From: Mycolicibacterium litorale
Lineage (GTDB): Bacteria; Actinomycetota; Actinomycetes; Mycobacteriales; Mycobacteriaceae
DNA length: 64,000 nt
Direction: 5' to 3'
NCBI RefSeq assembly: GCF_010731695.1
Contig: NZ_AP022586.1
Span: 4,340,001 to 4,404,000, forward strand
The position numbers and the translations under genes were made by a program. Position 1 is the stretch's first letter. Each line of letters begins with the position of its first letter. Shown in pieces: positions 51,269 to 61,011 of the stretch. The notes below the pieces were generated by a model. It saw only the letters and a list, made by a program, of their open reading frames with translations. It ran no database searches and was not told where the DNA came from.

Positions 51269-52451
51269 GCCGGCCGGCCTGTTCGACGGACAGTTCGTGC
51301 GCCAGCAGTTCGGCGAACGTGAATGTCCCTGTGGGACGGTCGTTCTTACCGAGGAGGTACAGGCGCTTGACCGCGGCGAGGATGCCCTCGGCGACTGCGT
51401 CGCGAGTGTGATTGGACACCAGCAACTCCCGGTCGCGCGGGTTGGTGATGTAGCCGACATCGACCTGCACGGTGGGCATCCGGGTCAGGCGCAGCAGATC
51501 CCACGTGCGACCGTGGGTGCGGCAGTCGCGTAACCCGGTGCGCGCGACGACCTCTCGCTGGATGAAGTCGGCGAGGTTGCGTCCGATGGTCGACACCGAG
51601 CCGTGCGAGTTGCCGAAGTAGAACGACGCCACGCCGTTGGCGGCGGGGCCGGGCTGGGCGGCGCAGCGCAGGCTGATCATCAGGTCGGCGCCGACGGTGT
51701 TCGCGGTCGCGGCGCGCTCGGCGTCCGAGGGGCTGCGGTTGGCCGGCCGGGACAGAAAGGTGTCCATGCCGATCGCCGTCATGCGGCCTTCGAGGCGACT
51801 GGCCAAGTCCCACAGGATGTCTGCTTCGCTGATCGGACCCTGCGGCCCGTTCATGATGAGTCCGTGGTCGCTGCCGCCGCGGCCCGGATCGATGATGACC
51901 CGCTTCCCGGACAGCCGGGGACCGGAGCGGCGCACCAGTTCCTCTTCCCGGATCGCGTGCGGCGAGCCGCCGGTGACGCGGGAGCCGAGGAAGTACAGCG
52001 AGCGCAGGGTTTCCGGACCGCAGATGCCGTCGGGGTACAGCCCGTACTCGCGTTGGTAGGACGTGAGCCCGTGGTGGGTCTGCAGACCGAAATGGCCGTC
52101 CACCAGACCGGTGTAGAAACCCAGGTCCTGCAGCCGCGCCTGCAGCGTCGCGACGTCGTCGCCGTACATCGGGGCGCCGAACTGATGCATCAGGGTGCGC
52201 GCACCCAGACGGTAGGACGCCTCTTTCAGCGCCCGGTAGGTGGCTTCGCCGACGATACCGTCCACCAGCAGACCGCGGTGCTGTTGGAAGGCGCGCACCG
52301 CCTGGTCGAGGTCATCGTCGAAATAGTCGGCGACGACGTGCCTTCCGGTCGTGAGGTCGTCGTCAGCGCTCTCCAGCAGCCCGAGGGCGGAGAGCGCTGC
52401 GCGGATCTCGGTGACCGCGGCCCCGCGATCACCGTGACGCAGACTCGACAT
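51255..52451 (-). CDS. cwlM: regulatory amidase-fold protein CwlM
   Basis: 398 residues. Two N-terminal peptidoglycan-binding domains (about 1-150; VRAFQQHRGLLVDGIVG and SYQREYGLYPDGICG), then an Amidase_3 domain. The zinc ligands are lost: the usual DPGHGG reads DPGRGG, and the usual SIHAN reads SLRCA, so His becomes Arg twice. This fits the known role of mycobacterial CwlM as a phosphorylation-dependent activator of MurA rather than an enzyme. No signal peptide, so cytoplasmic. Confidence 0.92.
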   Translation of the reverse strand: MSSLRHGDRGAAVTEIRAALSALGLLESADDDLTTGRHVVADYFDDDLDQAVRAFQQHRGLLVDGIVGEATYRALKEASYRLGARTLMHQFGAPMYGDDVATLQARLQDLGFYTGLVDGHFGLQTHHGLTSYQREYGLYPDGICGPETLRSLYFLGSRVTGGSPHAIREEELVRRSGPRLSGKRVIIDPGRGGSDHGLIMNGPQGPISEADILWDLASRLEGRMTAIGMDTFLSRPANRSPSDAERAATANTVGADLMISLRCAAQPGPAANGVASFYFGNSHGSVSTIGRNLADFIQREVVARTGLRDCRTHGRTWDLLRLTRMPTVQVDVGYITNPRDRELLVSNHTRDAVAEGILAAVKRLYLLGKNDRPTGTFTFAELLAHELSVEQAGRLSSS

Positions 52452-52596
52452 ACTCGCCCCTTCGGCTGGCCCCTCAGCTCTGGCTGTCAGTACCCGTGCG
52501 GCGCCGACATATGCACGATGGACCCGGGAGCCATTCTCTCAGACGATTCCGTGATTCCGGAAAACGCCAGGCGGAACGGAACCGGGCCGCCGTGCC

Positions 52597-52929
52597 TCAG
52601 AGCAGGTCGGTGAGCTCGCGCAGGAGCGCCGCTTTACCCTTCGCACCGACGATCCGCTTGACCGGTTCACCGTCCTTGAACAGGATCATCGTCGGGATCG
52701 ACACCACCTGGAAATCACGGGCGGTGGTGGGGTTGGCGTCGACGTCGAGCTTGGCGACCGTCAGCGCGCCGGCCTTCTCGCTCGCGATCTCCTCGAGCAC
52801 CGGGGCGACCATCTTGCACGGTCCGCACCAGGTGGCCCAGAAATCGACCAGCACAGGCGTGCTGCTGGTCAGCACGTCGTCGGAGAACGAGTCGTCGGTG
52901 ACGGTGACGGTGGCACTGTTGTCAGCCAT
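52597..52929 (-). CDS. trxA: thioredoxin
   Basis: 110 residues with the active site FWATWCGPCKMVAP and cis-Pro in VSIPTMILF. Reduces protein disulphides; equivalent of M. tuberculosis TrxC (Rv3914). ATG at 52929 with taggagc upstream; 32 bases after trxB. The 145 bases between it and cwlM hold no gene I can see. Confidence 0.94.
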   Translation of the reverse strand: MADNSATVTVTDDSFSDDVLTSSTPVLVDFWATWCGPCKMVAPVLEEIASEKAGALTVAKLDVDANPTTARDFQVVSIPTMILFKDGEPVKRIVGAKGKAALLRELTDLL

Positions 52930-52961
52930 GGGTGCTCCTAAGAGGTCGGAATGGAGGTGTG

Positions 52962-53933
52962 TCAGATCGGTGCGGAGATCTCTTGATCGCTTGGGGCGAC
53001 GCCGATCTCGGCCAGCCAACGCTCGGCGTCGATGGCGGCCGCACAGCCGCTGCCCGCGGCGGTGATGGCCTGCCGGTAGGTGCGGTCCACGAGATCGCCT
53101 GCGGCGAAGACACCTTCGATCGAGGTGTTCGTGGTGCGGCCCTCGACGCGCACGTAACCGTCCTCGTCCACGTCGACCTGACCACGCACGATGTCCGACC
53201 GCGGGACGTGGCCGATCGCGACGAACACGCCGGTGACCGCCAGTTTGGTCTCTTCACCGGAGACGGTGTCGCGCAAGCGGATACCGGTCACCTTGGGGGA
53301 GCCCTCGATCTCGGTGACCGCGGTGTTGGTCATGAACGTGATCTTCTCGTTGGCGCGGGCACGCTCGAGCATGATGCGGGAGGCGCGGAACTCCTCGCGG
53401 CGGTGGATCACCGTCACACTGCGGGCGAACCGCGTGAGGAACGTCGCCTCCTCCATCGCCGAGTCACCGCCGCCGATCACGGCGATGTCCTGGTCGCGGA
53501 AGAAGAAGCCGTCACAGGTCGCACAGGTGCTCACGCCCATACCGAGCAGCGCATCCTCACCGGGGACGCCGAGGTGGCGGGCGGCCGCACCCATCGCGAG
53601 GATGACCGCGCGGGCCCGGTGGGTCTCGTCGCCGACGGTCACGGTCTTGACCGGGCCGTCGAGGGAGACCTCGTCCACGTCTTCCATCCGCAGGTCGGCG
53701 CCGAAGCGCAGCGCCTGCTCGCGCATCTCGTCCATCAGCTCGGGACCGGTGATGCCGTTGCGGAAACCGGGGTAGTTCTCCACCTCGGTGGTGGTCATGA
53801 GGGCGCCGCCGAACTGGCTGCCTTCGAACACCAGCGGCTTGAGCTGCGCACGGGCGGCGTACACGGCGGCCGTGTAACCGGCCGGGCCGGAGCCGATGAT
53901 GATCACATCGTGAACCGTCGATGAGGTTGTCAT
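52962..53933 (-). CDS. trxB: thioredoxin reductase
   Basis: 323 residues. FAD-binding [15 protein letters not shown], redox CATC in [17 protein letters not shown]-binding [14 protein letters not shown] and C-terminal [15 protein letters not shown]: a low-molecular-weight thioredoxin reductase. It reduces the thioredoxin encoded next to it. ATG at 53933; an upstream in-frame start lies only 10 codons away and has no better ribosome site. Confidence 0.95.
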   Translation of the reverse strand: MTTSSTVHDVIIIGSGPAGYTAAVYAARAQLKPLVFEGSQFGGALMTTTEVENYPGFRNGITGPELMDEMREQALRFGADLRMEDVDEVSLDGPVKTVTVGDETHRARAVILAMGAAARHLGVPGEDALLGMGVSTCATCDGFFFRDQDIAVIGGGDSAMEEATFLTRFARSVTVIHRREEFRASRIMLERARANEKITFMTNTAVTEIEGSPKVTGIRLRDTVSGEETKLAVTGVFVAIGHVPRSDIVRGQVDVDEDGYVRVEGRTTNTSIEGVFAAGDLVDRTYRQAITAAGSGCAAAIDAERWLAEIGVAPSDQEISAPI

Positions 53934-54015
53934 GTGAGCCTTTCTGCCGTTTCGCACCGGCACGGGTACAACACCAGCCTAGGTCCGGGTGTTCCCGCAC
54001 GCGTGCAGGCCCACG

Positions 54016-54696
54016 CTACGGGCGGCCGGCGGGCGGGCACGCGCTCGCATGCATGACGGCGCGTTCGATCGACGGGTGGCGGCTGCCGCGCGCGGACGTC
54101 CCGTGCCGGGGCCGGGGCACGGTGGGGCAGCCCCGCCCGGGCGTGGCGGGTGGCTCGTGCAGGCCGCGCAGCGTCTCGGCGAGTTTGGCCCGCGCCCGGC
54201 TGCAGCGGCTCTTGACGGTGCCCTCCGCGACACCGAGCATGCGGGCGGTCTCGGCGACCGAATACCCCTGCATGCCGACTGCGACGATCGCGGCGCGCTG
54301 TTCGACCGGCAGCCGAAGCAGCGCCCGTTCCACCATGATGGCGGTGTCCACGCGGGCGGTGGGGTCGCCGAGTGGGCTGATGTCGTCGTGCAGGGCGGTG
54401 GTGACCAGGTGGCGATCGCGCCGGAGCCGGTCGAGGCACGCGTTGACCACGATGCGGTACAGCCAGCTGCTCACGGCGCAGTCGTGCCGGAACGTCGCGG
54501 CGTTGCGGTGCGCCTTGAGCATCGCGTCCTGCAGGGCGTCGGCGGCGTCCTCGTGGTTGCGGCTGGTGATCAGCGCGAGCCGCTGGAGTTGGCGGTGGTG
54601 GCGGACGAACAGCTCTTCGAACGCATAGCGGTCACCCGCGACGTGCGCGGCCAGCAGTTGGGCGTCGGACCGGCCGACGGCGTCGCAGCTCCCCAC
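54016..54696 (-). CDS. sigM: ECF sigma factor SigM with unusual C-terminal tail
   Basis: 226 residues. Region 2 (YAFEELFVRHHRQLQRLALI, DAADALQDAMLKAHRN, SSWLYRIVVNACLDRLRR) and region 4 (LPVEQRAAIVAVGMQGYS, then RMLGVAEGTVKSRCSRARAKL) of an ECF sigma factor in the SigM position. After the usual end there is a tail of about 45 residues rich in Pro, Arg, Ser and Cys that I do not recall in SigM. No anti-sigma gene follows: trxB starts 82 bases downstream. The tail and the loss may come from one deletion. A GGAACC -35 lies upstream, suggesting autoregulation. Confidence 0.87.
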   Translation of the reverse strand: MGSCDAVGRSDAQLLAAHVAGDRYAFEELFVRHHRQLQRLALITSRNHEDAADALQDAMLKAHRNAATFRHDCAVSSWLYRIVVNACLDRLRRDRHLVTTALHDDISPLGDPTARVDTAIMVERALLRLPVEQRAAIVAVGMQGYSVAETARMLGVAEGTVKSRCSRARAKLAETLRGLHEPPATPGRGCPTVPRPRHGTSARGSRHPSIERAVMHASACPPAGRP

Positions 54697-54723
54697 AGCC
54701 GAACACTAAGGGCACTTCCGGGT

Positions 54724-54729
54724 GGTTCC
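54724..54729 (-). promoter_or_regulatory. ECF-type -35 element before sigM
   Basis: GGAACC on the minus strand, 27 bases before the sigM start; a GTGTTC -10-like hexamer follows after 17 bases. SigM-type promoters have a GGAACC -35, so this may be autoregulatory. Distances are short, so the transcript would be nearly leaderless. Confidence 0.4.
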
Positions 54730-54749
54730 GGGCACGAGTTCACCGTCCT

Positions 54750-54758
54750 GTGGATAAC
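54750..54758 (-). promoter_or_regulatory. isolated DnaA-box-like 9-mer between murJ and sigM
   Basis: TGTGGATAA, reverse complement of TTATCCACA, 2 bases after the murJ stop. A perfect consensus box, but single. Confidence 0.35.
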
Positions 54759-54760
54759 CC

Positions 54761-57700
54761 TCAGGAGGTGGTGCCTTTCAGCGTGATCTCCGAGACGTCG
54801 GTGCGGCTCTCGCCGTTGACGGTGCCGAGCTTGTCGATCCACACCAGCACGTAGGAGGTGGGGGTGGCGTCGCTGACCTGGATGGTGTTGTTGCCCGTCC
54901 GCAGCGGGGTCGACGGCGTCATCTCGGTGGTGCTGTCGAGCGACGACGGTTCGGCCGACTCGGACGACCGGATCTGCACCGAGGTGCCGGTGGAGGACAC
55001 GTTGATGTCGACCGAGCTCAGCGTCGTGGGCTGGGACAGTTCCAGCATCAACCCGACCCCGTTCTTGAAGTTCGGGAACGGGTTCGGATCGGAGTAGGTG
55101 TCGGTGGGCCACACCGTGGTCGAGTTGCCGTCGATGGCGTTGCCGGCCTGGTCGGGGGAGTCGGCGCCGCCGTCGGGGGAGAACACGGTCGCCCGCACCG
55201 GGCGTATGACGTTGCCCGCGCCCGGGCTGGCGCCGTCGGCTTCGGCGGAGGTGGTCGGTGCGTTGAGGCCGAGTTCGTCACCGTCGAAACCGCCGCCGAC
55301 GTCGCCGAAGATCCGGCTCAGCACGGTGGCCAGCACGATCAGCGCGACCACGACGATCACGCCGCCGACGGTGAGGCCGACCATCAGACCGCGTTTACGG
55401 CGAGCGTGGGCTTCGGGGTCGTCGTCGGGGCCGGCGCGGAAGCGCGAGCCGCTGCCGGTGTCCGGCCGGTCGACCGGAGCGATGAGATCGGTGCGGTCGG
55501 CGACGGCGGTGGCCTGCTGCAGGAGGTTCAGCAGGGTGGGCGCGCTGCGGATTCCGCCGTCGGGCTGGACGGCCCGCGCGGCCGCAGCCGAGATCTGGAA
55601 CGGGATCTCGCGGTCCACCGCGCGCGGTTCGACCGGGTTGCCCGCCGGATCCGGGTCGGCCGGCGCGAGTCCGCTGGGCTCGCCGGTCTCCGGCAGCGGC
55701 CACCGGTTGACCAGCAGCGCGTAGAGCGCGGCCCCGATGCCACGGATGTCGTCCTCGGGGGTGGCGTCGGGCATGGTGGCCGGAAACGCCAGCGCGACAT
55801 CGCCTTCGATGCTGACGCGGACCCGGCTGGGGTGGTCGATCGACAGCGCCACCCCGGACCGGTGCGCGGCTTCGGCCGCGGCGGCCAGCGACTGCATCGC
55901 GCGGGCGCCGCCGATGGGGGAGGGTGCGGTCGCCGCGACCTCGGCCAGCGATCCGCCGCGGATCCACTCCGAGACGATGAGGCCGCCGGATCCGGTGTTG
56001 GCGACGTCGAGGACACGGGCCACGCCCGGCATGTCGAGACGACTGAGTTTCAGTGTGCGCGAAAGGATTTCCTGCACGCGCTCGTCGGGCAGGGTGGCAT
56101 CCGGGTCGACGAACGTCAGCGCCACCTGCCGGTCGAGCGCGGTGTCGAGCGCCTGCCAGAACTGCAGGTTGGGCGGGCCGCCGTGGAACACCAGCAGCCG
56201 GTAGCGGCCGCCGGCGATCATCGCACCCGGGATGAGGTGGATGTCCTCCTCGGACGTGGCCGCCTCCACGGGGGGTTCGCGCGGTGCGTCGAAGGGCAGC
56301 GATTCGCGGGTGGGATCGCCGCCGTAGTCGGCGGGCGGCCGCCCGGACATCGGCATCTCCGTGGTGGCCGACCGGTCGTCGGGGACGTCGGCGACGTCGG
56401 GAAGGAAGTCGTCCGCGGCGGGCCGCGAATAGTCGTCCGCGGCGGGCCGCGAGAACTGGTCCGCGGCGGGCCGCGAGAACTGGTCCGCGGCGGGCCGCGA
56501 GATCTTGGTCGTCGCAGCGTTGTCCGGCGGTGCGGCGGAATCGCCCGCGGAGTCGTCGCTCACCGCTGGTCCTCTCCACATGTTTGATCCGGCACCACGC
56601 ACCGAAGTACCCCGCACCGGAGGCTCACTCCAGCCGGCCGCGGGGCCCCGAATCCCCCGTACCGGACCTGCACTCCTGTGGTCAGAGTACGGGAAGGCGT
56701 CCGCGGACCGCGCTTGGTCGGGCCGAGATATTGACGGCGCGGACACCGGTTGGCGGCGGCCGAGACGTCGGCGCACGAACGCGACGGCGGCCGCCGCTTC
56801 GGGCACTTTGGCGGCCAGCAGCACACCGACGATGACGGGCAGCATGATCACACCCATCACCGCCAGACGCACCAGCGAGCCCAGGCCGCCGCCGTCGGTG
56901 GTCAGCGATTCCAGGCCGAACAACTGGTCCACCACGTAGGCGAGCAGCCCGGCCAGCAGGGACGCCGCGACGGTCACCAGGATCGTGCGGATCACCTGCA
57001 CGTCGAGCAATCGGCCACCGGGCGGGTTGAGGCTCGACCGCAGCAGGATGTAACCGACTGCCGCACCGGCGAGGAAGCCGAGCCCGTTGGCGAGCCCGAG
57101 ATAGCCGGCCACCAGGTCCGGGTCGTCGGTCAGCGCGGGCGCCGCGAGCGAGGCGATGATCTTCACCGAGGTCACGACGATGATGACGATGATCGGCGTC
57201 CACGGCTGCTCGCGGGCGTAGAACACCCGCAGTTGCAGCAGCACGAGCGCATAGGGGATGAGCGTGAACGCCGACAGGGTGATCGCCATGCCCAGATAGC
57301 CGGCGTCGGTCTCACCGAAGTTCCCGTACGCGAACAGCGCGGTGCCGATCGCCGGGCCGCCGACGGTCATGACCGCCACGATCGGGATCAGCGTCACCAT
57401 GGTGAGCCGGGTGGCCAGGGACAGGTCGCCGAGGACGGCGGGGATGTCGTTGGCGGCGGCGTTGCGGGACAGCCGGGGCATCACCACGGTGAGCACCGTG
57501 ACGCCGATCATCCCGAACGGCAGCATCAACACCAGCCAGGTGTAGTTGTAGATCGCCGGTCCCGAGGCGGCCGAGGCGCTGGCGATCTGGTTGGTGACGA
57601 TCAGGCCGACCTGGCTGATGAGCACGTAGAGCACCATCGCCGCGGCCATCCTGCCGAATGACTTGAGCCGCTCGTCGATACCCCACAGCGGGCGCAGGCT

Positions 57701-58555
57701 GATCCGTTCGCGGCGGATCGCCACGAGCAGCACCGCGGTCTGGGCGAAGACGCCGAGGGTCGTGCCGATGCCGAGCACCAGCAGTTTGGCGTTGCCCATC
57801 TCCACCGGGTCGACCGACAGTTCGCCCGGCACGATCACGTACAGCCCGAGGGTGGCGATCGCGACGATGTTGTTGACCACCGGCGCCCAGGCCGGCGGGC
57901 CGAACACGTTGCGGGTGTTGAGGATCGCCATGAACACCGAGGACAACCCGTAGAACAGCACCTGCGGCAGCAGCAGATAGGCGAACGCCGTCGTCAGCGG
58001 ATTGTTGACCTGCGGGTCGTCGCCGAGCATCAACCGCACGAGCAGCGGGGCGCCCACCACCGACAGCACCGTCGCGACCAGCAGCAGCGTCGTCGCGAGC
58101 GTCACCAGCCGTCGGACGAACGCGGTTCCGCCGTCGGGGTCGTCGCGTTCGGCGCGGGCCAGCACCGGCACGAAGATCGCGGTGAACGTCGCTTCGAGCA
58201 CCAGTGCGGCCACCAGGTTGGGCAGCTGGTTGGCCACCGAGAACGCACTCGACAGGGCGGCGCCCAGGATGGCGGCGAGCAGCACGATCCGCAGGAATCC
58301 GGTGATACGGCTGACCAGCGTCGCCACCGCCATGCCCCACGAGCGTGACACCACCGCCGCGTCGGACAGTTCCGGACGGCCGGCTCTGCGGCGGGGCGCC
58401 GGGCTGCGCGGGACCCGCTGGCGCGGCGGGGGTGGCGGCGGACGCCGGGACGGATCCGGGCGCACCGTACCCGGGCGTGGCGGGATGCGGCGCGGGGCGG
58501 CCGTGGGTGGTGGCGGGTCGGGTGGAGCGCCACGGTCCCACCCCGTGGTGCTCAT
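54761..58555 (-). CDS. murJ: lipid II flippase MurJ (MviN) with pseudokinase and outside domain
   Basis: 1264 residues. About 14 transmembrane helices (about 75-560) form the MATE/MurJ core; landmarks AFSVANQLPNLVAALVLEA, VNNIVAIATLGLYV and VMPRLSRNAAANDIP. A disordered linker follows (about 600-770) with a repeated SRPAADxF motif (683-715). Next come a pseudokinase (about 775-1015; GRYRLL, HPSRVRV, no HRD or DFG), a transmembrane helix (about 1053-1078) and an outside beta-sandwich ending SEITLKGTTS. In M. tuberculosis PknB phosphorylates this pseudokinase and FhaA binds it. It overlaps the DUF6049 gene by 4 bases at its start. A paralogue of its second half lies at 14150-15709. Confidence 0.93.
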   Translation of the reverse strand: MSTTGWDRGAPPDPPPPTAAPRRIPPRPGTVRPDPSRRPPPPPPRQRVPRSPAPRRRAGRPELSDAAVVSRSWGMAVATLVSRITGFLRIVLLAAILGAALSSAFSVANQLPNLVAALVLEATFTAIFVPVLARAERDDPDGGTAFVRRLVTLATTLLLVATVLSVVGAPLLVRLMLGDDPQVNNPLTTAFAYLLLPQVLFYGLSSVFMAILNTRNVFGPPAWAPVVNNIVAIATLGLYVIVPGELSVDPVEMGNAKLLVLGIGTTLGVFAQTAVLLVAIRRERISLRPLWGIDERLKSFGRMAAAMVLYVLISQVGLIVTNQIASASAASGPAIYNYTWLVLMLPFGMIGVTVLTVVMPRLSRNAAANDIPAVLGDLSLATRLTMVTLIPIVAVMTVGGPAIGTALFAYGNFGETDAGYLGMAITLSAFTLIPYALVLLQLRVFYAREQPWTPIIVIIVVTSVKIIASLAAPALTDDPDLVAGYLGLANGLGFLAGAAVGYILLRSSLNPPGGRLLDVQVIRTILVTVAASLLAGLLAYVVDQLFGLESLTTDGGGLGSLVRLAVMGVIMLPVIVGVLLAAKVPEAAAAVAFVRRRLGRRQPVSAPSISRPDQARSADAFPYSDHRSAGPVRGIRGPAAGWSEPPVRGTSVRGAGSNMWRGPAVSDDSAGDSAAPPDNAATTKISRPAADQFSRPAADQFSRPAADDYSRPAADDFLPDVADVPDDRSATTEMPMSGRPPADYGGDPTRESLPFDAPREPPVEAATSEEDIHLIPGAMIAGGRYRLLVFHGGPPNLQFWQALDTALDRQVALTFVDPDATLPDERVQEILSRTLKLSRLDMPGVARVLDVANTGSGGLIVSEWIRGGSLAEVAATAPSPIGGARAMQSLAAAAEAAHRSGVALSIDHPSRVRVSIEGDVALAFPATMPDATPEDDIRGIGAALYALLVNRWPLPETGEPSGLAPADPDPAGNPVEPRAVDREIPFQISAAAARAVQPDGGIRSAPTLLNLLQQATAVADRTDLIAPVDRPDTGSGSRFRAGPDDDPEAHARRKRGLMVGLTVGGVIVVVALIVLATVLSRIFGDVGGGFDGDELGLNAPTTSAEADGASPGAGNVIRPVRATVFSPDGGADSPDQAGNAIDGNSTTVWPTDTYSDPNPFPNFKNGVGLMLELSQPTTLSSVDINVSSTGTSVQIRSSESAEPSSLDSTTEMTPSTPLRTGNNTIQVSDATPTSYVLVWIDKLGTVNGESRTDVSEITLKGTTS
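56411..56506. repeat. four 24-bp tandem repeats in the murJ linker
   Basis: Four units of 24 bp, each gtccgcggcgggccgcga followed by a 6-base variable end, encode SRPAADQF, SRPAADQF, SRPAADDY and SRPAADDF. Two units are identical. Confidence 0.85.
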
Positions 58556-61011
58556 TTCTGGTCGCCGACGGGTTGGTCGCCGCGCGCACCGGCGCGGCGC
58601 GGGCTGTCATCCGGTGCGTGGCGGATTGCGGTGTCGAGCGGGTCGGAGCGCAGCGGGACTCCATCGGTGCGGGTGACCGTCGCCCGTTTCGGGCGGTCGA
58701 GGTCGGCGGGGTCGGGCTGGCCGCGGAAGCGATGCCAGAGGCGCCGCCCGGCCAGCAGGACCAGCACGGCCGCGGCGCTGAGCGTGATGATGAACAGCAC
58801 CTTGCCGTAGGCGTTGGAGTGCACCGACAGCCGCACCGTTTCGCCGAGGGGGAGACCGTCGGCGGTGCGCAGGGTCACGTCGACGGCGACGCGCTGGGTG
58901 AAGTGCACCTCGATCGGCACCCGAAGCGGCAGGTAGCCGGGCGGCAGGCTGATCTCGCCCATGTCGTCGACCGACATGCCCGGGGGTGCGTCGACCGCCA
59001 GCCGCACCCGGATCGGCACCGGCAGGTCGTTGCGCAACGCGAGCGGCAGCGGGCTGCGTTCGGTGGCCAGCGTGTAGGCGCCGCCCGGGTTCATGATGCG
59101 CACGGCGCCGAACATGTCCCCGACGGTGTCGGTCACCACCGAGAGCCGCTGCTTGGCCAGATCCTCACGGGCGGCCGGGGGTTCCGATTGGCTCAGCGCG
59201 CGCAGCATGTCCTCGCGCAGCGGCGCGGTGTACGCGATGCCGGTCAGTCCGGTGCGCTCGTCGACGCCCAGCGCGGCGGTCAGTCCGGCGAGGCGGCCGT
59301 TGGTGGCGGCGATGCCCGAGGTCACCGCATCGTCGACGCGGCCGCGCGAGCCGGCCTCGGCGGACGGCCAGCCGGCGTCCGCGGCGGCGGGCACGGCGTC
59401 GGCGTCGGCGATCAGCTCGCCCACCGGCCGGGGGAGGGCCAGGCCGGCGCGGATGGCGGTGCCGACCGAGGTCAGCACGGCCTGCGCGTCGTCGGGGCGC
59501 AGCGTCCACACCAGCGGCGGCACCACGACCTCGGTGCGGGGTTCGACCTCGGGCCGCAGCCCGCGCCACAGCAGCGATCCGATGGCGTTCTGGCGCCGCG
59601 CGACCGGGGAGTCCTGCCGCAGCGGGACCTCGAGGGAGGAGTGGAGGTACGACGGCGCCGCCGGGTCGGCGCCCGCACCGGCCAGCGCCGCACCGATGGT
59701 CGGGTCGAACGGCATCGTGACCAGGTTGGGGGAGTACCGCACGGGTTCGAGATCGGCGGAGGAACCCAGCCCGGTCGCGTCGTCCTGGGCGGTCAGGGGC
59801 GCCGCGGTGACGGCCACCGTGCGGCCCTGCCCGGACAGCAGCTGCGCGGCCCCGCCCGTGAGCGGACCGTCGCCGAGAATCGTGACACCGCGGGTGGAGG
59901 TGACGCCGAGGATGCGGTCGACGATGTCGGCCGCACCGGTCGTGGCGATCGCGCTCAACGCGGGATCGCCGACCCGCTGAACGGCGTCGAGGTCGGCCTG
60001 GGCGTACGGCGTCGGCACCACGCACATCCGCTGGGCCAGCGCCTTGAGCCGGTTCAGCCAGCCGATCGCCGCCTCCTGGCCGGTGCCGGGCCGGGTCGGG
60101 GTGGTGGGTCCGCCGTCCGGCCCGTCGTTGACGACGTACCCGGTCGTCATCGCGTTGACCGTCACCACCAGATCGGGGTCGACCGCCAGGCACAGCGCTC
60201 GGCCCACGTCACCGCCCGGGTCGACGGTCGGGCTCGTGGCGAAGTCGACGGCGGCGAGCAGCGTCTCCAGCCGGCCGCCCGGCGCCAGCGAGGTCGCGAG
60301 CTCGTCGTCGACAAGCCGCACCGGCGCAGTCCCGCCGGGGATGCCGGCGGCCAGCCGGGGTTTGTCGGCCAGCGGCCAGAACATGGTCAGCCGGACCGGT
60401 TTCGACGTGTCGGGAGGGACGACGGAGTTCAGGGTCTCGGCGGCCGAATCGGCGCCCGGTTCGGACGGGACGCCGAGCACCGGCAGCAGGAAGCGGGCGT
60501 CGTCCAGCCGGGCGGGCGCCCCGTAGTCGGGGGTGCCGTTGACGTTGACCAGCAGCGGGTACACGCCGGGCTGTTCGATGCGCAGCGACGGTCCGTCCGC
60601 CGCGCGGATCGGATAGGTGAAGGTGAACGGCACCTCCTGGCCGCGCGGCAGCTCGGGAGTCGCGGTGATGAAGTCGGCGACGGGATCGAACTGGTCGACG
60701 TTGCCGGTCAGGTTGGTGCGCAGTCCGGACGACACGTCGACACCGGGGGCGTGTTCGAGGCGCAGCACGACATCGCGAACCGTGCGGTCGCCGATGTTGC
60801 GGACGACGCCGGACACGGTCACCAGCGGATCGCTGGTGGTGGTGACGACGTCGGGGGTGACGCGGTCGATGCGCAGCTGCAGGAACGGGGCCGCACCGGG
60901 TTCACCGGCGGCGGCCTTGGGCAGCGCGGTCGGCAGGGCGGTCAGCAGCAGCAGCACGAGTGCGGCCAGCACCCGCGGCACCGCCACGGCTCTCACGGCC
61001 CTTGTCCGCAT
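58552..61011 (-). CDS. DUF6049 family secreted, membrane-anchored protein (Rv3909-type)
   Basis: 819 residues. N-terminal signal sequence ([20 protein letters not shown]), a long extracytoplasmic part opening with an Ig-like or CARDB-like beta region ([20 protein letters not shown]), and a C-terminal transmembrane helix ([22 protein letters not shown], about 750-772) with a short basic tail. In mycobacteria it is always next to murJ (Rv3909), which suggests an envelope role; function unknown. ATG at 61011; it overlaps mutT4 by 19 bases at its start and murJ by 4 bases at its end. Confidence 0.8.
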   Translation of the reverse strand: MRTRAVRAVAVPRVLAALVLLLLTALPTALPKAAAGEPGAAPFLQLRIDRVTPDVVTTTSDPLVTVSGVVRNIGDRTVRDVVLRLEHAPGVDVSSGLRTNLTGNVDQFDPVADFITATPELPRGQEVPFTFTYPIRAADGPSLRIEQPGVYPLLVNVNGTPDYGAPARLDDARFLLPVLGVPSEPGADSAAETLNSVVPPDTSKPVRLTMFWPLADKPRLAAGIPGGTAPVRLVDDELATSLAPGGRLETLLAAVDFATSPTVDPGGDVGRALCLAVDPDLVVTVNAMTTGYVVNDGPDGGPTTPTRPGTGQEAAIGWLNRLKALAQRMCVVPTPYAQADLDAVQRVGDPALSAIATTGAADIVDRILGVTSTRGVTILGDGPLTGGAAQLLSGQGRTVAVTAAPLTAQDDATGLGSSADLEPVRYSPNLVTMPFDPTIGAALAGAGADPAAPSYLHSSLEVPLRQDSPVARRQNAIGSLLWRGLRPEVEPRTEVVVPPLVWTLRPDDAQAVLTSVGTAIRAGLALPRPVGELIADADAVPAAADAGWPSAEAGSRGRVDDAVTSGIAATNGRLAGLTAALGVDERTGLTGIAYTAPLREDMLRALSQSEPPAAREDLAKQRLSVVTDTVGDMFGAVRIMNPGGAYTLATERSPLPLALRNDLPVPIRVRLAVDAPPGMSVDDMGEISLPPGYLPLRVPIEVHFTQRVAVDVTLRTADGLPLGETVRLSVHSNAYGKVLFIITLSAAAVLVLLAGRRLWHRFRGQPDPADLDRPKRATVTRTDGVPLRSDPLDTAIRHAPDDSPRRAGARGDQPVGDQK

